A stretch of DNA of 64,000 bases from an uncultured Ruminococcus sp. (GTDB lineage: Bacteria > Bacillota > Clostridia > Oscillospirales > Ruminococcaceae). Below are positions 1 to 8,888 of this stretch, in pieces (position 1 is the stretch's first letter; each line of letters opens with the position of its first letter). The stretch lies in assembly GCA_902800795.1 (NCBI GenBank), contig CADCFQ010000009.1, positions 62,001 to 126,000 on the forward strand. The letters run 5' to 3'. A model generated the notes under the pieces. It ran no database searches and was not told the DNA's origin. It saw only the letters and a list, made by a program, of their open reading frames with translations. The position numbers and the translations under genes were made by a program.

Positions 1-1
1 A

Positions 2-997
2 AGCGCTGATGCTGCGGTCTCCTATAACACACAGATACTTTCTCTCCAGAGCGAGAATGCGGCAAATGAGTATGACAAGAAGACAAAGGAAGCGGAAGCC
101 GATAAGCTTGAAAAGAGCAAGGATAACGCCTTTGTTGCCTCTCCTGCCGACGGCACGGTGACAAACCTTAAAACTCCCGGCAGCAGCGAGGACGAGAGCT
201 CGGACGTTATAATGAAGATAACAGCCGAGGGCGCCTACAGGGTAAAGGGCAAGGTGAACGAGCAGAACGTAAGGATGCTTTATGAGGGCTGCCCGATGAT
301 ACTGCGTTCCCGTGTGGATGACACCGTGATGAGGGGAACAGTGTCGAAGATAGAGACAAAGCCTGTGTCCGAGCAGGATAACGGCGGCTATGATATGTAT
401 GATATGGGCGGCGAGGATGACGGCTATTCAAGCTCGTCCAACTATGCTTTTTATGTCGAGCCCGAGGACCCCGACAAGCTGATGCTGGGACAGCACCTTC
501 TTATGGAGGTGGACAACGGCCAGGATGAAGCCATAGACAAGGAGGGCATCTGGCTCTATAAGGATTTTGTTGTCACCAAGGGCGGCGACAGCTATGTCTG
601 GGCGGCCGACGAGGACGGCAAAATGGAGAAGAGAAGCGTTACTCTCGGCAAGGAGGATGAAGCAAACGGCGATGTCCAGATAAAGAGCGGCCTTAAGGAG
701 AGCGACAAGATAGCCTTCCCGAGCTCCTACATAAAGGAGGGAATGACCGCCACAACTAACGAGAACGACGTGTCCATCGAGGAAAACGACCTTGACTACG
801 GCGATGACGAGATGATGGACGGCGACGATTACGGCTATGAGGACGGCACCGGCGAGGACCCCTTTGCAGGGCTTAGCGAGGAGGAGCTTGCGCAAATGAC
901 GGATGAGGAGCTGGGGGATCTGGCTCTTGGCGCCGATGAGCTGGGAGATGTCTCCTTCACGGACGAGGACTTTGCGCCCGAGGGCGGGGAGGGCTGA
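2..997 (+). CDS. HlyD/MacA-type membrane fusion adaptor, 5' truncated
   Basis: The reading frame is open from the first base of the window, so the N-terminus lies upstream. The visible part begins with a Lys/Glu/Ala-rich helical stretch (coiled-coil hairpin), then a half lipoyl motif reading SPADGTV near base 145, then beta-rich sequence typical of the barrel and membrane-proximal domains of HlyD/MacA adaptors. The C-terminus is strongly acidic (many Asp/Glu/Gly over the last 80 residues). The family couples an inner-membrane ABC pump to extracytoplasmic substrate. The stop sits two bases before the start of the ABC ATPase, so the genes form one operon (1-4856). It is one of two adaptors in the operon. 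Family is clear; substrate cannot be told. Confidence 0.85.
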   Translation, partial: SADAAVSYNTQILSLQSENAANEYDKKTKEAEADKLEKSKDNAFVASPADGTVTNLKTPGSSEDESSDVIMKITAEGAYRVKGKVNEQNVRMLYEGCPMILRSRVDDTVMRGTVSKIETKPVSEQDNGGYDMYDMGGEDDGYSSSSNYAFYVEPEDPDKLMLGQHLLMEVDNGQDEAIDKEGIWLYKDFVVTKGGDSYVWAADEDGKMEKRSVTLGKEDEANGDVQIKSGLKESDKIAFPSSYIKEGMTATTNENDVSIEENDLDYGDDEMMDGDDYGYEDGTGEDPFAGLSEEELAQMTDEELGDLALGADELGDVSFTDEDFAPEGGEG

Positions 998-999
998 CC

Positions 1000-1698
1000 G
1001 TGATCTTTGAGATAAAAAACATTTACAAGGACTATATCCAGGCAAAGCAGGCTGTGCCTGTGCTGCACGATATAACGCTTTCGGTGGACGAGGGCGAGTA
1101 TGTTGCGATAATGGGGCCTTCGGGCTCGGGCAAGAGCACCCTGATGAACATTATCGGCTGCCTTGACAAGCAGACAAAGGGAAGCTTTTATTTTGACGGC
1201 ACGGACATTATGAGCGCCGGCGACAAGAAGCTTTCGGAGATAAGAAACAAAAAGATAGGTTTTGTGTTCCAGAATTTCAATTTGCTGCCGAGACAGTCGG
1301 CGCTGGAAAATGTGGAGCTGCCGCTGCTTTATGCGGGGGTGTCAAAAAAAGAGCGCCGCAGGCGTGCGAAGATGGCGCTTGAGAGAGTGGGGCTTGAAAA
1401 CAGGATGAATTTCAGGCCCACCCAGCTTTCCGGCGGCCAGAAGCAGAGAGTGGCTATCGCAAGGGCGATAGTGAACAAGCCCCGGCTCCTGCTTGCAGAC
1501 GAGCCCACGGGAGCCCTAGACACAGCCTCCGGCGAGCAGGTAATGGAGCTGTTCGAGGGGCTGAACAAAGAGGGCGTGACTATCGTTATGATAACTCACG
1601 AGCCCGATATCGCCAGGCGTGCAAAGAGGATAATGTATATAAGAGACGGAAGGCTTTATACCGAGCCGCCCAGGAACGAAAGGGAGGTGCAGGGATGA
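1000..1698 (+). CDS. ABC transporter ATP-binding protein, MacB/LolD type
   Basis: This 232-residue protein has all ATPase motifs: Walker [10 protein letters not shown] near residue 40, Q-loop FVFQNFNLL, signature [14 protein letters not shown], Walker [13 protein letters not shown] and the H-loop ITHE. Its length and the [20 protein letters not shown] sequence are typical of MacB/LolD-type exporters that work with FtsX-fold permeases. The start is a GTG two bases after the previous stop. The end overlaps the next ATG by four bases (ATGA), indicating translational coupling with the second adaptor. With the permease at 3585-4856 it forms a tripartite efflux or extrusion pump; MacAB-like systems in Gram-positives often export peptides or lipids, but the cargo here is not visible. 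Confidence 0.93.
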   Translation: MIFEIKNIYKDYIQAKQAVPVLHDITLSVDEGEYVAIMGPSGSGKSTLMNIIGCLDKQTKGSFYFDGTDIMSAGDKKLSEIRNKKIGFVFQNFNLLPRQSALENVELPLLYAGVSKKERRRRAKMALERVGLENRMNFRPTQLSGGQKQRVAIARAIVNKPRLLLADEPTGALDTASGEQVMELFEGLNKEGVTIVMITHEPDIARRAKRIMYIRDGRLYTEPPRNEREVQG

Positions 1699-3572
1699 AA
1701 AAGCTTATCATAACTCTTCTGTGCCTGGCTATTCTTTCCGGCGGCGGCTGGTTCGGCTACAGCAAGTATAAGGCTTCAAAGGATAAGAAAAAGATAGTGG
1801 ATGTGGTGCCCGTGTCCATGATGGCGGAGCCTGCCGATTATTACGGTATGGGCAGCCAGCTGGATGCAAGTCTTTGCGCCGGCGACACACAGAGGATCTT
1901 CCTTGACAGCACAAAGCTGGTAAAGAAGGTCTGTGTCAAAGAGGGCGACAGCGTCAAGAAAGGCGACACTATCCTTGAATACGATATGACAGTGGTGGAG
2001 CTCCAGCTCACGCAGAAGGAGAACGCTGTCAAGGTGGCAGAGCAGAGCATCAAGACTGCCGAGAGGGAGCTTGCAAGGATCAAGACCCTGAGACCCTCGG
2101 AGGAGGCGCCTGTAACTCCGGATGAGCCTGATCTCCCGGATGAGCCGGAAGAGCCCGAGGAACCGGAGGAGCCGGATATCCCCGATGTTCCCGACGACCC
2201 CGAAGAACCGGAAGAGCCCGAGGAACCCGAGGAGCCGCTGGAGCTGGTCGATACGGTGACGGCTTCCTTTACTACGGACGCAAGGGGAACAGAGGACGAT
2301 CCCTTTATCATAAACTGCAAAAAGGACGCAAAGATAACGCCTGCGTTTTTTGCAAGGATAAAATCTACCAAGCGCTATGCCCAGCTAAGAGTTTATGACG
2401 ACGAAAAGCAGTTCCTTTATATGTGGATAATAAGCCCCAAGGGCATAAAACAGGATATGATCCATTCCGAAGCCTGCGTTTCGGACGGCGTGACCTATGA
2501 CGAGGCATCGGGAATGTTCATGGTGGACACATCAAAGGGAGGCTTTGGGCTGTTCTCGGTGACAGCTCCCAAAAAGGAGGAGCCCATTGACGACGAGATG
2601 CCCCAGGATGATATGGCGGACTTTGATATCCCCGAGGATGAGAACTACGACTTCCCCGAGGACGAAGGCTATGACACCGACATCCCTGATATCCCGGACA
2701 GCCCCGATCAGGACATTCCGGATGATGACGGGACTTATGACGAGAACTATATGCATTCAAGGGCCGAGCTTGCTGAGATGGTCAAGGAAAAGGAGTCCGA
2801 TATAAAGGAGCTCAAAATAGACTTAAAGCAGGCAAAGATCGAATACGATCAGGCAAAGAAGCGCAAAGAGGACGGCAAGGTCACAGCGAAGCTTGACGGC
2901 ATAGTCAAGAAGATAGGCGACCCTGCGGATGCTGTGCCTTCCGGCGATGATATGGACGGACTTGAAGAGCCTGACGATATGGATCACGACGAGCCCTACG
3001 GCGATATGGGCGATGACAACGCCTTTGCTGTTATCTCGGCACAGAGCGGAGCCCTGATCGAATTCAATATCAGCGAGCTCAAGCTGGGCTCTCTGGAGCC
3101 CGGCGAGGTGATATCCGTCACCGACAACGATACAGGTTCGGTCTCCGAGGCCGAGATAACCGAGATATGCAAGGAGCCTGTCTCCTATACTGCCTGGAAC
3201 TGGGGCGACAACCCCAACGCTTCCACCTATAAGGTCAGAGCCGAGCTTTATGAATCCGAGGGCTTCGGCGAGTATGACTGGCTGGCAGTGAGCCTTGGGA
3301 ATGCCCGGAGCGAGGACACCAACAGCGTTTATCTTCCCGTTCACTATGTGAGAAAGGAAGGCTCTGCTCATTATATAATGAGAGCCGACAAGAACGGCAA
3401 GCTTGAAAAGCACTATGTTAAAACAGGAAAGATAATGTACGGCTATATGATAGAGGTAACAGCAGGCCTCTCTATGCAGGACAAGATATGCTTCCCCTAT
3501 GGCAAGGACGTTGCCGAGGGAGTAAAGACAAGGGATTCCGAGAAGGTTCTCTATCCCAAGGATATGTACTGA
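1695..3572 (+). CDS. HlyD-family adaptor with acidic proline-rich inserts
   Basis: The 625-residue protein has an N-terminal membrane segment (residues about 4-24), a lipoyl half motif (VCVKEGDSVKKGDTILEYD) near residue 80, a coiled-coil region, and a second helical arm near residues 355-395 followed by the other lipoyl half (KVTAKLDGIVKKIGD). Between the coiled-coil arms sits a long insertion with about a dozen PEEP/PEEPE repeats and a beta-rich segment resembling an Ig-like fold, then a second Asp/Pro-rich stretch. Usual MacA-like adaptors are 380-450 residues, so about 200 residues are extra. The repeats probably form a stiff wall-spanning linker (inference). It overlaps the ATPase gene by four bases and lies 12 bases before the permease. 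Confidence 0.85.
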   Translation: MKKLIITLLCLAILSGGGWFGYSKYKASKDKKKIVDVVPVSMMAEPADYYGMGSQLDASLCAGDTQRIFLDSTKLVKKVCVKEGDSVKKGDTILEYDMTVVELQLTQKENAVKVAEQSIKTAERELARIKTLRPSEEAPVTPDEPDLPDEPEEPEEPEEPDIPDVPDDPEEPEEPEEPEEPLELVDTVTASFTTDARGTEDDPFIINCKKDAKITPAFFARIKSTKRYAQLRVYDDEKQFLYMWIISPKGIKQDMIHSEACVSDGVTYDEASGMFMVDTSKGGFGLFSVTAPKKEEPIDDEMPQDDMADFDIPEDENYDFPEDEGYDTDIPDIPDSPDQDIPDDDGTYDENYMHSRAELAEMVKEKESDIKELKIDLKQAKIEYDQAKKRKEDGKVTAKLDGIVKKIGDPADAVPSGDDMDGLEEPDDMDHDEPYGDMGDDNAFAVISAQSGALIEFNISELKLGSLEPGEVISVTDNDTGSVSEAEITEICKEPVSYTAWNWGDNPNASTYKVRAELYESEGFGEYDWLAVSLGNARSEDTNSVYLPVHYVRKEGSAHYIMRADKNGKLEKHYVKTGKIMYGYMIEVTAGLSMQDKICFPYGKDVAEGVKTRDSEKVLYPKDMY

Positions 3573-3584
3573 GGAGGGATATGA

Positions 3585-4856
3585 ATGATCGAAAATATCA
3601 GACTTTCTTTCAGGGGCATATTCTCCCACAAGATAAGATCCCTGCTGACGATGCTGGGTATCATCATCGGTATAGCTGCGATAATCGCTATAGTTTCCAC
3701 TATCAAGGGGACGAACGAGCAGATAAAAAACAACCTTATAGGCTCCGGCAGCAATACCGTAAAGATAAACCTTGTCATGGGTGACAGCACCTATGACTTC
3801 GGCTATGAGACACCGCCCCAGGAGGTGGTGCCTCTTGATGACAAGAGCCGTGAAAAGATAGTTGCTCTTGATGAGGTGGAGGACTGTACCTTTTACCGCA
3901 CAAGAGAAAACTTTATGAATGTGTTCTGCGGGCCCACTCAGCTGGAATCATCTATCATCTACGGTATAGACCCCCACTATTTCGACACCGCAGGCTATAT
4001 GATCTGCGAGGGCAAGGGCTTTGCGAAGAACGACTTTACCGACTTTACAAAGACCGCCGTTATAGACAAGACCATTGCTGACGGTGTTTTCAGCGGCGAG
4101 AGCCCTGTGGGCAGCATCATAGACATAAACGGCGAGCCCTTCACTATCATCGGTGTGGCGGCCAAGGTCTCGGAGTTCGAGCCGGTGATAGAGTCGGTGG
4201 ACGACTACTACACCTACAACCAGGCGGAGAGCGGTCTTATCTTCATCCCCACAGATGACTGGGGTATGCTGTTTCGCTATGACGAGCCCCAGAACTGTAT
4301 AGTAAAGGCTAAGGACACCGACTCTATGACAGGCGCCGGCAAGAAGTCGGCAGACATCCTTAACAAGAACATAGTCAAGACCTCCGTAAACGGAGAGAAC
4401 AAGGTCCTTCCCAAATATAAGAGCGAGAACCTGCTGGAGCAGGCAAAGAACCTTCAGGACCTTAGCTCGTCCACAAACAATATGCTTATCTGGATAGCGA
4501 GCATATCTCTGCTTGTGGGCGGTATAGGCGTTATGAACATAATGCTGGTGTCCGTCACCGAAAGAACGAGAGAGATAGGCCTTAAAAAGGCGCTTGGCGC
4601 AAGAAAGCGCAGGATACTGGCGCAGTTCCTCACCGAGGCCGCAGTGCTCACGAGCATAGGCGGAGTCATAGGTGTGCTTTCGGGAATAGGCCTTTCAAAG
4701 GTGATCTCCAAAATGGCTGATGTGCCTGTGGCTATCTCGACGCCGGCGATAATCATCGCAGTTGCGTTCTCTATGCTGGTAGGTATAGTGTTCGGACTCA
4801 TTCCCTCGGTAAAAGCCGCAAGGCTCGACCCGATAGACGCACTTAGATACGAATAG
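3585..4856 (+). CDS. ABC transporter permease, MacB/FtsX fold
   Basis: The 423-residue protein has one N-terminal membrane helix (SLLTMLGIIIGIAAIIAIVS), a large extracytoplasmic MacB-type periplasmic-core domain, and three C-terminal helices including the conserved VGGIGVMNIMLVSVTERTREIG and KALGARKRRILAQFLTEA signatures and the terminal RLDPIDALRYE motif. This is the standard MacB C-terminal permease architecture, with the ATPase supplied by the separate gene at 1000-1698. Start ATG follows an AGGAGGG-type ribosome site. It is the last gene of the operon; a conserved element with an intrinsic terminator follows at 4862-5022. Confidence 0.94.
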   Translation: MIENIRLSFRGIFSHKIRSLLTMLGIIIGIAAIIAIVSTIKGTNEQIKNNLIGSGSNTVKINLVMGDSTYDFGYETPPQEVVPLDDKSREKIVALDEVEDCTFYRTRENFMNVFCGPTQLESSIIYGIDPHYFDTAGYMICEGKGFAKNDFTDFTKTAVIDKTIADGVFSGESPVGSIIDINGEPFTIIGVAAKVSEFEPVIESVDDYYTYNQAESGLIFIPTDDWGMLFRYDEPQNCIVKAKDTDSMTGAGKKSADILNKNIVKTSVNGENKVLPKYKSENLLEQAKNLQDLSSSTNNMLIWIASISLLVGGIGVMNIMLVSVTERTREIGLKKALGARKRRILAQFLTEAAVLTSIGGVIGVLSGIGLSKVISKMADVPVAISTPAIIIAVAFSMLVGIVFGLIPSVKAARLDPIDALRYE

Positions 4857-4861
4857 GCAGG

Positions 4862-5022
4862 CGTGTGCCCGCCGCACGGCTTTGACGTTCACAGCAAAGA
4901 CCGTACTATAAGCTTTGCCGCTCGGTGACTTTCCTTTAGCTTTGGCTTTTACCGAAGGAACGTTGATTGAAAACAGCGGGATAACAGCACGTTACCATAA
5001 AGGTGACGTGCTGTTTTGTATT
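4862..5022 (+). repeat. Copy A of two-copy conserved element ending in intrinsic terminator
   Basis: This 3' region of the ABC operon closely matches 52302-52470 over its whole length. Conserved blocks are GCTTTGACGTTCA, CCGTACTA, GCTCGGTGACTTTCC, TTTGGCTTT, GGAACGTT and CAGCACGTT...CGTGCTGTTTT. Potential pairings are GACGTTC with GAACGTT, and CTCGGTGA with TTACCGA; the final hairpin (CAGCACGTTACC at 4985 with GGTGACGTGCTG at 5002, then TTTT) is an intrinsic terminator. It may be a structured 3' UTR or small RNA, but its function is unknown. Confidence 0.6.
4985..5017 (+). terminator. Intrinsic terminator of the ABC export operon
   Basis: A stem of about 12 bp (CAGCACGT-ACC with GGT-ACGTGCTG, one mismatch) with a 5-base loop is followed by TTTT. 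It forms the last part of the conserved element. Confidence 0.85.
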
Positions 5023-5081
5023 GACCTGTACTATACGGAGCGGGTGTGTACAGCGTTTGATAAAACATTTTGACAAAAGTC

Positions 5082-5110
5082 TTGAAAAACCTAAGGGTTT
5101 GTGGTATAAT
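5082..5110 (+). promoter_or_regulatory. Sigma-A type promoter for the YfhO gene
   Basis: TTGAAA at 5082-5087 and TATAAT at 5105-5110 are separated by 17 bp, with a TG two bases upstream of the -10 box. An additional TTGACA at 5070 is too far away to serve. Confidence 0.8.
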
Positions 5111-5161
5111 ATCTTTGTGTGTTCAAATACACCTTGATTATAAGGATAAGGAAGGTTTGAA

Positions 5162-7687
5162 ATGAGTTTTTTTAAGCGGCAAGGACTCGATGCGGGACAG
5201 AAAAAACGTGAAATGTATAAGTTCCTGTTCATCGCAGCCTTTTTGGGTATGAGTTTGTCTTTCATACCGTCGATGATCGTAAACAAAGGTATATTCCTTT
5301 ATTACGGCGACTTCAATTCACAGCAGGTCATGTTCTATCAGCACGCTCACGATGCGGTGAGGGCAGGCAATATGGCTTGGGACTGGGGAACGGATCTCGG
5401 TACCGGCTTTGTGGGCTCCTATGCGTTCTATCTGCTGGGCTCGCCCTTTTTCTGGCTGACAACACTTTTCCCGTCGGCGGCCGTGCCTTACCTGCTGCCG
5501 TGGCTGCTCTGCCTTAAAACGGCTGTTGCTGCCTGCTCGGCTTACGCTTATATCAGATATTTCTCGAAGAACGTCAATGCCTGCGCTATCGGTGCGCTGC
5601 TCTATGCGTTCTCGGGCTTCCAGACATATAACGTGTTCTTCAACCACTTCCACGATGTGACAGCGTTTTTCCCGCTGCTGCTCCTGGCGTTTGAAAAGCT
5701 TGTAAACGAGAACAAGAAGGGCATCTTTGCCCTTACCGTTGCTCTTTGCGCAACTATCAGCTATTTCTTCTTTGTCTGCGAAGCAGTGTTCCTTGTTATC
5801 TATTTCTTCATCCGCTGCACAGATGAAGACTTCAAGATCGACATGAAAAAGTTCGGCCTGCTCATCTTTGAGGCTGTTGTGGGCGGCCTTATCTCGGGCA
5901 TCATACTGCTGCCTGCGGTGATAGATGTGTTCAACAACTACCGTGTAAACGAGAGGCTCTACGGCCTAGACCTTGTATTCTACGGCGAGAACGTAAGGAT
6001 ACCCAGGATAATCCAGGCGTTCTTCATGCTTTCAGATATGCCGGCAAGGATAAATATCCTAAATGCCGACAGAGCCCGCTGGGCATCCCTGGCAGGCTAT
6101 CTGCCCATGTTCTCCATGTGCGGAGTCATCGCTTATATGAGAACAAAGAAGTGGAAGAACTGGGCAACAAAGGCTATCGTAGTTTTCGGAATAATGGCCT
6201 GCGTGCCTATCCTCAATTCATCTTTCGTCCTGTTCAATTCTTCCTACTATGCAAGATGGTACTATATGCCCATACTCATCATGTGTATGATGACGGCGGT
6301 AGTCCTGACAGAGAACAAGGACGATCTGAAAAAGGGCTTCATCCCCTGTGCTGTCGTGGCAGCGTTCTTTATCGGCGTGGGTATGCTCCCGAAGGTGGAG
6401 GACGGCAAGACCGTCTACGGCAAGGTGCCGGGATATATCGAGCTTTACTACATCCAGGCTGTCGTTACTATCGTGATGACCGTGGCACTGGGAGTCCTTA
6501 TCTACTATGTTTCCAAGCAGAAGCTCGACTATATGAAGGTGGCTGTGGGAATGACCACGGGAGCCTGCATTATCTGTATGACATCCTCTGTTATATACGG
6601 CGTTACCCAGGGCAACGACAACACCGACTATATCAACAGGGCTATCCACGGCGGAGACAACCTGGATATGGACAAGCTTGAAAAGAATTCCGAGTACTAT
6701 GTTGACAGCAACAATTTCTACCGTATAGACACCTCCGAGAGCGTTGACAACTGGTGTATGTTCTGGGGGCTGTCCTCGATGAGATGCTTCCACAGTGTTG
6801 TAAACACCTCGATAATGGATTTTTACACCACTATCGGCCAGACCCGTGACGTTGCTTCTAGAATGGAGCCCAAGCTCTATGCTCTGAGAAGCCTGTTCTC
6901 GGTCAAGTATTATTTCAAGGAGCTTCCCGAGGATCAGAGAAACGGCAAGACAGCTGTCTCCAAGCCCCAGACCCTTTCACAGCTCAAGGGCTTCAAGTAT
7001 GTGGACACACAGAACGGCTTCAATATCTATGAGAACAGATACTATGTTCCTATGGGCTTTACCTATGATTATTTCACCTTTGATGCCGACGTTCAGAAGA
7101 TAAACACCGACCAGAGACCTAACATCTTTATGAAGGCTCTCGTCCTTAATGAAGAGCAGGCTATGAAATACGGCGGTATCCTTGAGCACAAGAGCTTTGA
7201 GCAGAAGGATATGAGCGAGAGCGAGTATAACGCCAACTGTCTGGACAGAAGAAAGTCCGCCTGCACATCCTTTGAATATGACACCCACGGCTTTACCGCC
7301 AAGGCAAACCTTGAGAGAGAGAACCTTATGTTCTTCTCGGTTCCTTATGACAAGGGCTGGTCGGCTACCGTAAACGGCAAGGAGGTCGATATCGAGAAGG
7401 TGACCTACGGCTTTATGGCTGTTCTTTGCCCCGAGGGCGAGTGTGAGATCAAGTTCACCTATAAGACGAACGGTTCGGATCTTGGCCTTCTTATGACAGG
7501 CACGGGAACGGTAACATTCATCGTTTATATGGCTTATGACTTCAAGAAGCGCAAGGAGCTTGTTCCTGCGGCTGCCAAGAAGACAAAGAAAGCCGAAGCA
7601 GGCGACGACCCCAAAAAGAACGAAAAGGCCGAGACCGAGGCTGAGGCTGATCCCGGCGAGGAGGACAGCAGCGATGTATCAGAATGA
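5162..7687 (+). CDS. YfhO family multispanning membrane protein
   Basis: An 841-residue membrane protein with about a dozen hydrophobic helices in residues 15-490 followed by an extracytoplasmic C-terminal domain and one last helix (LLMTGTGTVTFIVYMAYDF). The N-terminal region has the YfhO hallmarks: GDFNSQQ, a WDWGTDLGTGF block and a GSPFFWL block. YfhO proteins are GT-C-like enzymes implicated in glycosylating teichoic acids or other lipid-linked polymers. The tail is rich in Lys, Ala and Glu and looks disordered. It has its own promoter (5082-5110), and its last 14 bases overlap the NUDIX gene. The exact sugar acceptor is unknown. Confidence 0.88.
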   Translation: MSFFKRQGLDAGQKKREMYKFLFIAAFLGMSLSFIPSMIVNKGIFLYYGDFNSQQVMFYQHAHDAVRAGNMAWDWGTDLGTGFVGSYAFYLLGSPFFWLTTLFPSAAVPYLLPWLLCLKTAVAACSAYAYIRYFSKNVNACAIGALLYAFSGFQTYNVFFNHFHDVTAFFPLLLLAFEKLVNENKKGIFALTVALCATISYFFFVCEAVFLVIYFFIRCTDEDFKIDMKKFGLLIFEAVVGGLISGIILLPAVIDVFNNYRVNERLYGLDLVFYGENVRIPRIIQAFFMLSDMPARINILNADRARWASLAGYLPMFSMCGVIAYMRTKKWKNWATKAIVVFGIMACVPILNSSFVLFNSSYYARWYYMPILIMCMMTAVVLTENKDDLKKGFIPCAVVAAFFIGVGMLPKVEDGKTVYGKVPGYIELYYIQAVVTIVMTVALGVLIYYVSKQKLDYMKVAVGMTTGACIICMTSSVIYGVTQGNDNTDYINRAIHGGDNLDMDKLEKNSEYYVDSNNFYRIDTSESVDNWCMFWGLSSMRCFHSVVNTSIMDFYTTIGQTRDVASRMEPKLYALRSLFSVKYYFKELPEDQRNGKTAVSKPQTLSQLKGFKYVDTQNGFNIYENRYYVPMGFTYDYFTFDADVQKINTDQRPNIFMKALVLNEEQAMKYGGILEHKSFEQKDMSESEYNANCLDRRKSACTSFEYDTHGFTAKANLERENLMFFSVPYDKGWSATVNGKEVDIEKVTYGFMAVLCPEGECEIKFTYKTNGSDLGLLMTGTGTVTFIVYMAYDFKKRKELVPAAAKKTKKAEAGDDPKKNEKAETEAEADPGEEDSSDVSE

Positions 7688-8225
7688 GAAAAAGATATCC
7701 GGCGAGGAGCTTTATAACGGCGTTGTTATCCACCTGACTAAAGATCAGGTGGAGCTTGACAACGGGATGAAGGCGACCCGTGAGGTGATCCACCACCCGG
7801 GCGGCGTTTGTGTGGCGGCGCTTGACGAGGAGGAGAACGTTTATCTGGTCAAGCAGTTTCGCTATCCTTTCGGCAGGGTGCTGACAGAGCTGCCTGCCGG
7901 CAAGCTTGAATACGGCGAGGACCCGCTGGAGTGCGGAACGAGAGAACTCAAAGAGGAGGTCGGCGCCACAGCGCAGAAGATGACCTATCTCGGATGCCTT
8001 TATCCCACGGTGGCTTATGACACTGAGATCATTCATATGTATATGGCCGAGGGCCTTGATTTCGGCGAGCAGAGCCTTGACGAGGGGGAGTTCCTTGACG
8101 TGGAGAAGATGCCGCTTGAGGAAGCCTTCGAGCTGGTAATGAAAAACGAGATGCCGGACGCAAAATCCCAGATGGCGATAATGAAAGCATATTATCTCCG
8201 TCATGGCAGAAATAATGAAGAATGA
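7674..8225 (+). CDS. NUDIX hydrolase, ADP-ribose pyrophosphatase type
   Basis: The 183-residue protein carries a complete NUDIX box (G-x5-E-x7-REL-KEE-VG) around residues 78-100, preceded by VYLVKQFRYP, which is characteristic of ADP-ribose pyrophosphatases (NudF-like). These hydrolyse ADP-ribose to AMP and ribose-5-phosphate. The ATG at 7674 is chosen because a GAGGA ribosome site lies about 9 bases upstream inside the YfhO gene; a longer frame upstream lacks this. It overlaps the YfhO stop by 14 bases. The last residues (NNEE and the stop) lie within the palindromic repeat at 8214-8333, so the C-terminus seems to be supplied by that element. Confidence 0.92.
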   Translation: MYQNEKKISGEELYNGVVIHLTKDQVELDNGMKATREVIHHPGGVCVAALDEEENVYLVKQFRYPFGRVLTELPAGKLEYGEDPLECGTRELKEEVGATAQKMTYLGCLYPTVAYDTEIIHMYMAEGLDFGEQSLDEGEFLDVEKMPLEEAFELVMKNEMPDAKSQMAIMKAYYLRHGRNNEE

Positions 8226-8333
8226 ATAGTGAATAGTTAAGGTATCGCCTTCGGCGATGATTTAAAATATCATCGTCCGCAGGACGATACCTTAATTTTT
8301 ATTTCTTCATTCTTCATTATTCATTATTCATTT
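8214..8333. repeat. Palindromic MITE-like repeat, copy 1
   Basis: Outer arms are AATGAAGAATGAATA-type and their inverse (TTCATTCTTCATTATTCATT). The core contains nested hairpins: GGTATCGCCTTCGGCGAT and ATCGTCCGCAGGACGATACC, which also pair with each other. Nearly the same element occurs at 17091-17225. It starts inside the NUDIX gene's 3' end. No coding capacity. Confidence 0.85.
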
Positions 8334-8347
8334 TTTCCGCCGGGTAA

Positions 8348-8386
8348 GAAAAAGACACTTCTGTCATAAAGCTGACAGAAGTGTCT
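8348..8386 (-). terminator. Intrinsic terminator of the ECF sigma operon
   Basis: A perfect stem (AGACACTTCTGTCA at 8353-8366 with its complement at 8373-8386) has a 6-base loop and, read on the minus strand, is followed by TTTTTCTT. Confidence 0.9.
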
Positions 8387-8398
8387 GAGTTAATCTTT

Positions 8399-8881
8399 CT
8401 ATTCCCCCAGCAGTCCTTTCAGGGATGCCAGAGCTTTATTGTGTTTTACCTTTGTCATTCCGTAGGAAATGCCCATAAGCTTTGAGATCTCGGTAAGACT
8501 AAGACCGTTGTAATACCTCAGAACGACGATATCTCGCTGCTCCTGCGGCAGATCTGAGAGGGCGTCAGCCAGGTCTCCCAGCATATTCTCGCATTCAAAG
8601 TCCGAGACAGCCGCATCGTCTGTCAGCTCCTCGGTCTGCTTGTTCGTCCTGAAATAATCTGTCAGCGTGTTCCTGGCTATCGTGAATATCCAGGTGGAAA
8701 CGCTGCTCTTCGAGCTGTCAAAGCTGTCATACTTGCTGTGGATCTTCATAAACACGTCCTGGCATAGATCCTCAGCGTCCTCCTTCGAGTTTATCTTGCT
8801 GCGGATATATGCCATGACTTTGTCTTTATAATCGATATACAGCTGCTCACTATCAGGCTTAGTGGTAGTTACAGTTATCAT
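8399..8881 (-). CDS. ECF-type RNA polymerase sigma factor
   Basis: A 160-residue sigma-70 family protein of ECF size. Region 2 is visible in residues 10-75 (DAEDLCQDVFMKIHSKYDSF, then TWIFTIARNTLTDYFR), and region 4 in residues 108-155 (LPQEQRDIVVLRYYNGLSLTEISKLMG, then a recognition helix). It is the last gene of a minus-strand run: two small paralogous proteins (9292 to 8889) lie directly upstream and a strong terminator follows. No classical membrane anti-sigma gene is adjacent; the nearest regulators are the small proteins and the partner-switching genes upstream. The sigma identity is clear; how it is controlled is inference. Confidence 0.93.
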   Translation of the reverse strand: MITVTTTKPDSEQLYIDYKDKVMAYIRSKINSKEDAEDLCQDVFMKIHSKYDSFDSSKSSVSTWIFTIARNTLTDYFRTNKQTEELTDDAAVSDFECENMLGDLADALSDLPQEQRDIVVLRYYNGLSLTEISKLMGISYGMTKVKHNKALASLKGLLGE

Positions 8882-8888
8882 TCTTCCT

